Shown here: one piece after another, positions 44,457 to 51,422 of the stretch
Numbering within the stretch: position 1 is the stretch's first letter
Layout: every line of letters begins with the position of its first letter
Origin: Paenibacillus pinistramenti
GTDB lineage: Bacteria; Bacillota; Bacilli; Paenibacillales; Paenibacillaceae
Direction of reading: 5' to 3'
DNA: 64,000 nt
NCBI RefSeq assembly: GCF_005869875.1
Contig: NZ_VAWG01000006.1
Location: 124,001-188,000 of the forward strand
Position numbers and translations under genes: made by a program
Notes under the pieces: model-generated
The model's input: the letters and a program-made list of their open reading frames with translations, nothing else
Database searches by the model: none
Told to the model about the DNA's origin: nothing

Positions 44457-45440
44457 TTAATAAGCTCCGCGGATATGGTCATGGACCTGCTCTTCGTAAA
44501 ATTTACGCAGACGCTCGTGCTCTTCCGCGCTGAACGGGTTCGCCTGCAGCACGCCGAGATTGTCTTCGACCTGCCGGACGTTCTTGAAGCCTGGAATGAC
44601 GCAGGTGATCTCCTTGAAATCGAGCAGCCAGCGGAGCGCGGCGCGCGTCATATTGCCCCGGCCCTCCGCAATCCAGCCGAGCTGCAACGCAAGCTCAACG
44701 CCTTTGTCAAACGGCAGCCCCGCAAAGGTCTCGCCCACATTAAACGCTGCGCCGTCCCTGTTGAAGTTCCGGTGGTCCTCCGCTTCAAAGGTAGACTGCG
44801 CTGTAAACTTGCCGGTCAGGAGACCGCTGGCCAGCGGCAGCCGGACGAGCAGCCCGGTTCCGCGCTCGCCCGCCTTCGGAAGAAGCTCCGCAATCGGCTT
44901 CTGCCGGAAGATGTTGAATATAATCTGCAGCGCCTGCACGCCGGACTGCTCCAGACAGAACAGGCCTTCTTCCACGGTTTCGACGCTGACGCCGTAGGCG
45001 CGGATTTTTCCTTCCTGCTGCAGCTTGTCCAGCACCTCAAACACAGCGCCCTGCTTCAAAATTTCAAACGGTGCGCAGTGAATCTGATACAGGTCGATCG
45101 TGTCCCGCTCCAGCCGCTTCAGGCTGTCCTCGCACCACTGGCGGACACGCTGCTCCGAGTAGGTCTGCGGATCGAAGATATCCCCCTGGCGGCAAAATTT
45201 AGTAGCGATATGAATGCGGTCTTCCTTGCCCTTCGTGGCGCGGGCGAGCAGCCGCTCGCTCCTGCCGTCGCCGTAAACGTCGGCTGTATCGAAAAAGTTG
45301 ACGCCCTCATCCATCGCCTTGTCCAGCGCGCGAAGCGATTCCGCTTCATCCGTTTGTCCCCATGAGCCTCCGATGGCCCAAGTGCCGAAGCTGACTTCGC
45401 TGACCATGAGACCCGTTCTGCCCAGCGGCCTTTTGTTCAT
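44457..45440 (-). CDS. aldo/keto reductase
   Basis: A 327-aa NADPH-dependent oxidoreductase with TIM-barrel fold. The catalytic tetrad is visible: Asp and Tyr in FFDTADVYGDGRSE, Lys in IATKF, His in YQIHCAP. The cofactor end reads VIPGFKNVRQVEDNLG. The usual N-terminus is RPLGRTGLMVSEVSFGTWAIGG. The start is the ATG at 45440 with AGGAGG 7 bases upstream; an in-frame ATG at 45461 has none. Substrate unknown. Preceded upstream by a 15-bp tandem repeat. Confidence 0.9.
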   Translation of the reverse strand: MNKRPLGRTGLMVSEVSFGTWAIGGSWGQTDEAESLRALDKAMDEGVNFFDTADVYGDGRSERLLARATKGKEDRIHIATKFCRQGDIFDPQTYSEQRVRQWCEDSLKRLERDTIDLYQIHCAPFEILKQGAVFEVLDKLQQEGKIRAYGVSVETVEEGLFCLEQSGVQALQIIFNIFRQKPIAELLPKAGERGTGLLVRLPLASGLLTGKFTAQSTFEAEDHRNFNRDGAAFNVGETFAGLPFDKGVELALQLGWIAEGRGNMTRAALRWLLDFKEITCVIPGFKNVRQVEDNLGVLQANPFSAEEHERLRKFYEEQVHDHIRGAY

Positions 45441-45474
45441 ATTGCTGCCTCCTGTTCCCATCTGAAATTTTAAC

Positions 45475-45519
45475 GCCTGAATTTCTAATGCCTGGATTTC
45501 TAATGCCTGAATTTCTAAC
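45475..45519. repeat. 15-bp tandem repeat, 3 copies
   Basis: GCCTGAATTTCTAAT, GCCTGGATTTCTAAT, GCCTGAATTTCTAAC in the leader region of the aldo/keto reductase gene. Function unknown. Confidence 0.85.
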
Positions 45520-45623
45520 GCTTGTATTGTAGCAAATGAAGGTATGAATGCGCTATCACGAATTGGCTGTTCTTAACCCTTGCGCGGGTTATGTATTCTT
45601 TTTCCTGCCCCAAAACTATCCAC

Positions 45624-45659
45624 AAAAAAAGAAAGACTGCGGGCATGAACCCGGCAGCC
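45624..45659 (-). terminator. terminator after the 42-aa gene
   Basis: Minus strand CTGCCGGG ... CCCGCAG with a one-base bulge and a 5-base loop, then TTTCTTTTTTT. Nine bases after the stop of the small gene at 45669. Confidence 0.75.
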
Positions 45660-45668
45660 TCCCCTTTG

Positions 45669-45797
45669 TTATCTGGTAGTATGCTCCTCGTCATATTCGC
45701 CCGACAATTCCTTGAGCGATTTGATCTTGCCATGGGGATGCTGTTCCTGCTTCCGCGACTTCCAGGCAGCTTCTTTCCTTCTTTTCTGGTCAGCCAT
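45669..45797 (-). CDS. unknown 42-aa highly charged protein
   Basis: Not recognised. The product starts MADQKRRKEAAWKSRKQEQH and ends KSLKELSGEYDEEHTTR: a basic N-terminal half and an acidic C-terminal half, no hydrophobic segment. The evidence that it is real is a strong GGAGGATTACTGTT ribosome site before the ATG and a terminator right after the stop. The charge pattern resembles small stress or spore-type basic proteins, but I do not assign it. Divergent from the PNPOx-like stress protein gene. Confidence 0.65.
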   Translation of the reverse strand: MADQKRRKEAAWKSRKQEQHPHGKIKSLKELSGEYDEEHTTR

Positions 45798-45980
45798 AAC
45801 AGTAATCCTCCTCTGGAAAATGGGGATAGATACTACGTTCCTATCTTGCCGCTCCCGGCCTTTATTCATTCATGTCTGGTCCCCGGACCTCTGCCGGTCC
45901 TGAGTTTATGTTTTTGTTTAGCGAAGCGTGACGGGTGTAATAATATTGAAAGACTATTTCAGAGGATGGTGAATGAAGAA

Positions 45981-46469
45981 ATGAATACAGCTTATGATCA
46001 ACAAGAAGCGATCGAAAAGGTTCGCGATCTCATTAAAGACATTAATACCGCTATGCTGACGACTATATCGGATGAAGGACTCGTATCTCGCCCGATGAAG
46101 ACCCAGGATGTCGAGTTCGACGGCGACCTGTGGTTCCTGACGAAGAAAGATACGGACAAGTTCCATGAGCTGCTCCAGAACCGGCAGGTTAACGTTGCTT
46201 ATGCAGGAAAATCCTTCGTTTCGATCCGCGGCGAAGCCGAGCTTGTACAGAGCACCGAGAAGCTGAAGGAATTCTGGAGCAAGGCCTACGAAGAAATTCT
46301 CGAAACCACCGTTGACGATCCGAATCTGGTGCTCATCAAGGTTAAGGCCGAAGCTGCGGAATATTGGGATTCCGGCAACAAGTTTAAAATGGTCAAGTTC
46401 ATGTTCCGCCGTATGATGGGCAAAAATACCGAAGGCACCGACATCAATAAGACGGTTGAATTGGAATAG
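45981..46469 (+). CDS. pyridoxamine 5'-phosphate oxidase-family protein (general stress protein 26-like)
   Basis: A 162-aa flavin-binding split-barrel protein. AMLTTISDEGLVSRPMKTQD, LWFLTKKDTDKFHELLQNRQ, VNVAYAGKSFVSIRGEAELV and the C-terminal IKVKAEAAEYWDSG follow the general-stress-protein-26/PNPOx-like pattern. These bind FMN or F420-like cofactors; the reaction is not defined. The start is the ATG at 45981 with a GGTG element about 9 bases upstream; an ATG at 45966 is also in frame. A very strong terminator follows. Confidence 0.88.
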   Translation: MNTAYDQQEAIEKVRDLIKDINTAMLTTISDEGLVSRPMKTQDVEFDGDLWFLTKKDTDKFHELLQNRQVNVAYAGKSFVSIRGEAELVQSTEKLKEFWSKAYEEILETTVDDPNLVLIKVKAEAAEYWDSGNKFKMVKFMFRRMMGKNTEGTDINKTVELE

Positions 46470-46505
46470 ACGAACGGAGAGGCCGAAGATAACGGCTCTC
46501 TGTAC

Positions 46506-46543
46506 CGCCGCGCGCCGCTTCAGGCGCGCGGCGATTTTTTTTT
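46506..46543 (+). terminator. strong intrinsic terminator
   Basis: Perfect 11-bp GC stem CGCCGCGCGCC / GGCGCGCGGCG, 6-base loop, one A, then nine T. It closes the PNPOx-like gene. Confidence 0.95.
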
Positions 46544-46577
46544 GCTGCCTGTTTCCCGTTATGGTTGCCCGCATCGT

Positions 46578-47531
46578 TTATTCGGCTGCACTTAACTTCA
46601 GGTGCTGAAGCTTATCCGGGTTGCGGATCAGATAGATCCGCTGAATGCGGTCATCTTGGAATTCCAGGCTGACAACAGTTGGATAAGCCTCCTCCGCGCT
46701 GGTCAGCACAAGCCCCGGCTGGCCGTTTACCCGGACAAGGCGGACGCCCCCTGCACTGCCGTCCTGGCCTTGACTTTGGCCTTGGCCTTTGGCAATCAGC
46801 CCTTGAATAAACGCCAGAACCCGCTGGCTGGAATGAACAGGCCTTAATGCGGCCAGGACCTTGCCGCCGCCGTCGCTGTACAGCACAATATCCTCGGCCA
46901 GCAGCGCCAGGAGCCCTTCCATATCTCCGGTCGCCCCGGCATGAAGGAACTGCAGCACAAGCTGCTCGGCCCTGCTGCTGGAGAACGGCTCTGCGGGCCG
47001 TTCCTCCTGGATTTTTCGTTTGAGACGGCTGTAAATCTTCCGGCACCCCGGCTCTGTCCGGTTTACGAAATCCGCGATTTCGTGGTAGTTGAAATCAAAG
47101 GCTTCCCTCAGAATGAACACAGCCCGTTCAACAGGGGTCAGCCGCTCAAGCATCACGAGAAAAGCATAGGACAAAGTATCCTCCAGCAGGAGAATTTGAA
47201 GCGGATCCTGTGCCTGCTGTCCCGCGGCTGAGGCCGGGCCGGGCGTAATGGCGTAATCCTGCACGAGAGGCTCCGGCAGCCAGGGGCCGGTGTAGACTTC
47301 TCGCTGTTTGCGTGCGGATTTCAGCTGGTCCAGGCAGCGGTTCGTCACCATTTTGCACAGATAGGCCTTGAGGCTGCGGACGGCACTCTCCTCCTGATAG
47401 AGGTTCTGCTGCTGCACCGTTATAAACACGTCCTGCACCAAGTCCTCCGCTTCGGTAACGGTTCCTAACATGCGGTAGGCGAGGGACAGCAGAAGGGGTC
47501 TGTACGTCCTGTATACGGAATCAAGCTCCAC
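46578..47531 (-). CDS. ECF41-group sigma factor (SigJ-like)
   Basis: A 317-aa extracytoplasmic-function sigma factor. Sigma2 (YRTYRPLLLSLAYRMLGTVT, EAEDLVQDVFITV) and sigma4 (LTPVERAVFILREAFDFNYH, EIADFVNRTEPGCRKIYSRL) are followed by a SnoaL-like C-terminal domain. The ECF41 hallmarks WLPEP (linker), DGGGK and NPDKL are all present. This domain modulates activity in place of an anti-sigma factor. The start is a GTG at 47531 (AAGGAAGG 7 bases upstream), overlapping the oxidoreductase stop by 11 bases. The partner upstream is the oxidoreductase, as is usual for ECF41, and the promoter at 48955-48981 carries the ECF41 motif. Confidence 0.93.
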   Translation of the reverse strand: MELDSVYRTYRPLLLSLAYRMLGTVTEAEDLVQDVFITVQQQNLYQEESAVRSLKAYLCKMVTNRCLDQLKSARKQREVYTGPWLPEPLVQDYAITPGPASAAGQQAQDPLQILLLEDTLSYAFLVMLERLTPVERAVFILREAFDFNYHEIADFVNRTEPGCRKIYSRLKRKIQEERPAEPFSSSRAEQLVLQFLHAGATGDMEGLLALLAEDIVLYSDGGGKVLAALRPVHSSQRVLAFIQGLIAKGQGQSQGQDGSAGGVRLVRVNGQPGLVLTSAEEAYPTVVSLEFQDDRIQRIYLIRNPDKLQHLKLSAAE

Positions 47532-48921
47532 GCGTATTCCTTCCTTCAAGTTGTTCTATGCCTGCTATTATACTTCCGGCAGCTTCCTTTGCGCTCGCCA
47601 AAGCTGCGTTCGCCAGCATTCCTTCAGCGCCCACCCAATCGCCCGCAGCGTACAAGCCCGGCCGCCCCGGGACCGCAGGTCCGGGTCTTCCAGCCAAGCC
47701 GCCGGCGGAGGCGGTGACCAGTGAATGCGAGACGAGCATCCGCGGCAGGAAGCGCTGCCGGATGACCTGCCTGCTCCAGCCTGGCTGTATAAGCTCGAGA
47801 AAGCCTTTAAGCTCAGCTTCATCCTGCTTCGGATCGGTGTCTCCGGCAGCGGGCAGATACTTCATCACATGAATGACCTGATGGGCCGGATTGCGGGACA
47901 ATGAGGCGGCAGCGGAATGGTTGGCGTAATACAGCGGCTCCTCCGCGCCTAATACAAAGTTTACTTTAGGGAAAGGCATTCCGGATACAACGAGATCCAG
48001 ACAGGCTGCACGGACTGGAACCAGCTGCTGATAAACGGCGGCTTCCTCCCGGCTGAGCGCGGGGTTGAGCAGGGCCAGCGTCTCCAGCGGACCGGCCGTG
48101 GAAAGAACGCGGCGGGCGGTGAACGGTGTTCCATCCTTTAAAGTTACGGTCATTACAGGCGCGCTGCCGGTAATTTCGCGGACGGGCGAGCCGGTCCGGA
48201 TCGTCACGCCAGCCTGCCGGGCCTGCTCAGCAAGCCCGTTCACCAGGCTCTGCCAGCCGCCGTCCAGGTACAGCACTTTGTCCTGCTTGAGCTGCCCGAG
48301 TGCGGCAGCGGCGCTCAGCAGTTCGGGAGCATCCGAGTAGGTGGACAAGCGGACCAGCGCGAGTACGATGCTGCGCACGCGCGGGCTGGCAAGCTGGCCG
48401 GCAAGATAATCCTGCAGGCTGACCGTATGCAGACTCGCCAGGTCCGCCCTGCGGAAGCGGCTGTAGAAGCGGATCAGCTCCAGCTTCTCATGCCACTTCA
48501 GGAACGAACCGAGCAGGAGCTGCCCAAGAGGGAGCGCCCTGTGCCCGCCGTCTGCCTCTTTGAATACCAAGGCGTTTGGCAGCTTTGGCGGCGCTCCGGC
48601 AGGCGTGATGCCTACCTCCCTCAGAATAGGGAGCACACTCCGGTTGAGGGCATGGGCTCCCAGGTTTACGCTTGCGCCCTCCATCTCGGTTGAAGCGGCG
48701 CGGCCGCCGGGGTGTGATTTTTCGAGCAGCAGTACGTTCAGCCCTGCCCTTGCCAAATAAATCGAAGCCGTTAACCCGGCGATCCCGGCCCCGATCACGA
48801 TAACCTCCCATACCGCCTCATTGACTGCTTCATTGACTGTCTCATTGAATGCCTCATTGACTGCCTCATTGACTGCCTCATTGACTGCCTCATTGACTGC
48901 CTCATTGTCCTTCTGCATCAT
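47521..48921 (-). CDS. FAD-dependent oxidoreductase (CrtI/protoporphyrinogen-oxidase superfamily), ECF41 partner
   Basis: A 466-aa flavoprotein. The FAD Rossmann motif reads VIVIGAGIAGLTASIYLARA, GLNVLLLEKSHPGGRA and the C-terminal FAD contact GLYAAGDWVGAEGMLANAAL. By fold it is in the phytoene-desaturase-like family, substrate unknown. Residues 6-36 are a striking tandem repeat of NEAV (about eight units) encoded by a 12-bp minisatellite; it precedes the Rossmann strand and is absent from normal relatives. The start is the ATG at 48921 with GGTGGAG upstream, 27 bases or so after the predicted ECF41 start site. Coupled to the sigma gene. Confidence 0.88.
   Translation of the reverse strand: MMQKDNEAVNEAVNEAVNEAVNEAFNETVNEAVNEAVWEVIVIGAGIAGLTASIYLARAGLNVLLLEKSHPGGRAASTEMEGASVNLGAHALNRSVLPILREVGITPAGAPPKLPNALVFKEADGGHRALPLGQLLLGSFLKWHEKLELIRFYSRFRRADLASLHTVSLQDYLAGQLASPRVRSIVLALVRLSTYSDAPELLSAAAALGQLKQDKVLYLDGGWQSLVNGLAEQARQAGVTIRTGSPVREITGSAPVMTVTLKDGTPFTARRVLSTAGPLETLALLNPALSREEAAVYQQLVPVRAACLDLVVSGMPFPKVNFVLGAEEPLYYANHSAAASLSRNPAHQVIHVMKYLPAAGDTDPKQDEAELKGFLELIQPGWSRQVIRQRFLPRMLVSHSLVTASAGGLAGRPGPAVPGRPGLYAAGDWVGAEGMLANAALASAKEAAGSIIAGIEQLEGRNTRGA
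48817..48908. repeat. 12-bp minisatellite coding NEAV repeats
   Basis: Unit CTCATTGACTGC (plus strand) repeated 7.7 times, most copies exact, with single changes at 48829, 48840 and 48849. A multiple of three, so copy-number change keeps frame in the oxidoreductase N-terminus. Confidence 0.95.
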
Positions 48922-48954
48922 GCAGCTCCACCCTTTCCTCTTGGATGAATACAA

Positions 48955-48981
48955 GACGATTAAGGGGTTCGGTTTGTGACC
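48955..48981 (-). promoter_or_regulatory. ECF41-type autoregulated promoter
   Basis: Minus strand GGTCACA (48975-48981), exactly 16 bases, CGTC (48955-48958). The ECF41 consensus is TGTCACA-N16-CGTC, so one base differs. A related GGTCACG copy lies just upstream. Spacing to the ATG at 48921 fits a short leader. Confidence 0.75.
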
Positions 48982-49027
48982 GGTTCGTGACCGATTTGAG
49001 CGGTTTGACCGATCCTTTCCGCAAAAT

Positions 49028-49063
49028 AAAAAAAGCAGGCTCCGCAAAAATGCTTAAGCCTGC
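49028..49063 (-). terminator. terminator after GH53 gene
   Basis: Minus strand GCAGGCT ... AGCCTGC, 7-bp stem, then TTTTTTTATTTT. 38 bases after the GH53 stop. Confidence 0.85.
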
Positions 49064-49101
49064 CCTGCCTGCCCTTTCACCGGCCTTCCTCACCGCCCCC
49101 C

Positions 49102-50193
49102 TTATGGACGCAGCGCATCAAGCGAACTGAGCTTGTTCCCCTTAAAATCAAACAGCGTCAGGTTCGCCCAATTGTTCGGATGGTTCACCGACCACTGTTC
49201 CTTGCTTGGAATCCAGGCCGGCTCCCAGTAGTGGAATCCGCGGCCCCGGCCGTCCGGCGTGCGGCGGATCATGTCCATTAATTCGGTCAAATAACGCGCC
49301 TGCCCCTCCACAGTCGGAGGATACTCTTCAGGCAGCCGCTCATCGGTGCTGACAATAAACTCCAGGCCGTCCTCCGGAGTCAGCGTCCAGGGATAAGCCG
49401 TCTCCACAACGATAAGGTCCTTGCCGTATCGGACCGCCAAGTCATTCAAATTGTCCTCCAGCTGCTTCAAGGTTCCATGCCACCAAGGGTAGAAGGACTG
49501 CCCGATGACGTCGAATTCAGCCCCATGGGCGAGCAGCCTGTCCAGAAAATAACGGCTTGCCGCGTTATCCCCGCCCCGGTCAAGGTGGATCATGATTTCA
49601 AATTCCGGAGCATCTCCGGCTGCCCGCTTGGCCCCCTTGATTCCGGCCTTCACCAGCTCGGCAAGCCGGGACCACTGCTCTTCAGTGTTCAGCCGCTCCT
49701 CCCCGATCCAGCGTTCCTCGGCAGTGCCTGCATCGGCCCAAACGCCAACTTTGCCTTCCTCCCACAGCATGCCTGGCGTAATTTCATTTCCGATCTGCAC
49801 CATGTCCGGCAGCGTTCCCTGCGCTTTAAGCTCGGTCAGGGCTTGTTCAGTGAAATCCTCAACCGCCTGAACCAGCTCCGGAAAAGAAAGCTGTTCCCAG
49901 GCCTTCGGCTTGGTCTGCTTCTGAGGGTCCGCCCAATAGTCGGAATAGTGAAAATCGAGCAGAAAATGCATTCCGGCTTCTTTGATCTTCTTGGCAGTCA
50001 GCTTGGTGCGCTCCAGGTTCACATAACCGGCTTCAGGATCATTCCACAGCCTCAGCCGGATGGAATTCACTCCGCTGTCCTTCAGGATGGCGAGCAGATC
50101 CTTTTCCCGCCCGTCCTCATAATAAGCACCGCCCTCTGAGATGATCTCATCCCAGAAGGAGATGTCCATTCCTTTGATAAAATTTTTTGTCAT
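49102..50193 (-). CDS. GH53 endo-beta-1,4-galactanase, no signal peptide
   Basis: A 363-aa glycoside hydrolase of family 53, which cuts beta-1,4-galactan side chains of pectin. FIKGMDISFWDEIISEGGAY, VNSIRLRLWNDP, FLLDFHYSDYWADPQKQ, the acid/base Glu in VQIGNEITPGMLW and the nucleophile Glu in IVVETAYPWTL are all clear. The C-terminus has FHYWEPAWIP. Unlike most family members it has no signal peptide, so it should act in the cytoplasm on imported galacto-oligosaccharides. GGGAGG lies 8 bases before the ATG. A 22-base perfect palindrome sits about 92 bases upstream. Confidence 0.93.
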   Translation of the reverse strand: MTKNFIKGMDISFWDEIISEGGAYYEDGREKDLLAILKDSGVNSIRLRLWNDPEAGYVNLERTKLTAKKIKEAGMHFLLDFHYSDYWADPQKQTKPKAWEQLSFPELVQAVEDFTEQALTELKAQGTLPDMVQIGNEITPGMLWEEGKVGVWADAGTAEERWIGEERLNTEEQWSRLAELVKAGIKGAKRAAGDAPEFEIMIHLDRGGDNAASRYFLDRLLAHGAEFDVIGQSFYPWWHGTLKQLEDNLNDLAVRYGKDLIVVETAYPWTLTPEDGLEFIVSTDERLPEEYPPTVEGQARYLTELMDMIRRTPDGRGRGFHYWEPAWIPSKEQWSVNHPNNWANLTLFDFKGNKLSSLDALRP

Positions 50194-50284
50194 GAGCTTG
50201 TCCTCCCGACTAGATTATGAAACAAAGAATCAGGGAAAGCCTCACGCCTGAAGCCCGCCCTGCCTCTGTCTGACTCTGCTGACG

Positions 50285-50306
50285 ATTCAATTCAATTGAA
50301 TTGAAT
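50285..50306. promoter_or_regulatory. 22-base perfect palindrome upstream of GH53 gene
   Basis: ATTCAATTCAA followed by its exact complement TTGAATTGAAT, between the aldo/keto reductase stop and the GH53 start. It could be an operator; it is too AT-rich for a terminator and has no T-run. Confidence 0.45.
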
Positions 50307-50316
50307 TCCATTCCTT

Positions 50317-51165
50317 TTAATGAATTGGGAAAAAGGCCTCGATCTGCTCCAGATCCTCCGGGTCCAGCCGGAAATGCAAAGCGTTCAGATTATCCTGAAT
50401 ATGCTTCCGGCTTGCCGCCTTCGGAATCGTAACGAGATCATGCTGCATCACCACCCAGTTCAAGGCGACCTGATAAGCGGTGACTCCGTATTTGCCCGCT
50501 ATTTCATCCAAAGCCCTGCGCTCCTTCGTCCCCTCTTCCGGAAATCCTTCACCGCCAAACACCTTCGGCGCGTACCCGAACGGGGAGTAGCCTATGACGG
50601 TAATACCATTTTCCTGGCAATAGGGCAGGACATCCTTCTCGATCCGCCGGTCATTCAAATGATACCCGACCTGGTTGCAGACCAGCGGAACATCCCCCAA
50701 AGCCCGCTGGGCTTCCCGCAAGAGCTCCGGGCTGAAGTTGCTTACGCCTGCATGCTTGATTAATCCCCTCTTGACCAGCTCCGCCATCGCCTCCATCGTT
50801 TCGGCAACCTCAATCTCCGGATTCGGCCAGTGCTGCAAATACAAATCAATATAGCTTGTCTTCAAGCGCTCCAGGCTCGCTTCGGCTGACCGAAGGACAT
50901 CCTCATAGGAGCAGTGCTTGGCGGATACCTTTGTCACCAGAAAAATATGCTGTCTAACGTCCTGAATCGCCTGGCCGACAACCCTTTCCGAACCTCCATC
51001 CGCATACTCCTCAGCCGTATCAATTAAAGTCAGCCCCTGTTCAATCCCGAAGCGGAGCGCGGCCACCTCCTCCTGCTCCTTTGATTGATGCTCTCCAAAT
51101 TTCCAGGTCCCCTGGCCGATTACCGGAATCTGCACGGATGTTCTGCCCAGTGTACGTTTTAACAT
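50317..51165 (-). CDS. aldo/keto reductase
   Basis: A 282-aa NADPH-dependent reductase. Tetrad residues are seen in TLIDTAEEYADGGSE (Asp, Tyr), LVTKVS (Lys) and YLQHWPNPE (His). The rest shows the family's LKHAGVSNFSPELL-type strand (IKHAGVSNFSPELLREAQ), QVGYHLNDRR and TIPKAASRKHIQDNLNAL. The short length and IEKDVLPYCQENGITVIGYS resemble AKR3/AKR5-like sugar or keto-acid reductases; substrate unknown. AGGGAGG lies 8 bases before the ATG. Same direction as the GH53 gene, 123 bases upstream of it. Confidence 0.9.
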   Translation of the reverse strand: MLKRTLGRTSVQIPVIGQGTWKFGEHQSKEQEEVAALRFGIEQGLTLIDTAEEYADGGSERVVGQAIQDVRQHIFLVTKVSAKHCSYEDVLRSAEASLERLKTSYIDLYLQHWPNPEIEVAETMEAMAELVKRGLIKHAGVSNFSPELLREAQRALGDVPLVCNQVGYHLNDRRIEKDVLPYCQENGITVIGYSPFGYAPKVFGGEGFPEEGTKERRALDEIAGKYGVTAYQVALNWVVMQHDLVTIPKAASRKHIQDNLNALHFRLDPEDLEQIEAFFPIH

Positions 51166-51274
51166 ATTCTTTCCTCCCTATGTAAAATGATGAATGGCCA
51201 AAAGCTGCTATGCCATCGCTTGAAAACGCTCTTATGTGCATTCTACCACGGGCCGGGAAGGAAATCTGCTTGGC

Positions 51275-51318
51275 TGCCTGGCTGAGTGACTGCCTGGCTG
51301 AGTGACTGCCTGGTTGAG
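51275..51318. repeat. 16-bp tandem repeat, 2.7 copies
   Basis: TGCCTGGCTGAGTGAC twice, then TGCCTGGTTGAG, in the spacer between the aldo/keto reductase and allophanate hydrolase genes. Confidence 0.85.
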
Positions 51319-51337
51319 GCCTCGCTGTTCATCTTCT

Positions 51338-51375
51338 AAAAAAATAAAGCCGGCCTGCTTCACCGCAGGCCGGCT
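51338..51375 (-). terminator. terminator of the guanidine-degradation operon
   Basis: Perfect 11-bp stem AGCCGGCCTGC / GCAGGCCGGCT, 6-base loop, then TTTATTTTTTT on the minus strand, 48 bases after the allophanate hydrolase stop. Confidence 0.92.
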
Positions 51376-51419
51376 GATCATACTGTTCATGCTGTTTATA
51401 CTGATCATGCTGTTCATGT
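51374..51419. repeat. imperfect repeats of CTGATCAT / CTGTTCATG
   Basis: About 46 bases made of alternating CTGATCATACTG and CTGTTCATG-like units immediately downstream of the allophanate hydrolase stop. Low-complexity slippage-type repeat. Confidence 0.6.
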
Positions 51420-51422
51420 CTC

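Noticed and set aside
45591..45980. N-terminal extension of the PNPOx-like protein
   Set aside because: The upstream part overlaps the divergent 42-aa gene and its terminator and shows no homology; the start at 45981 matches the family N-terminus.
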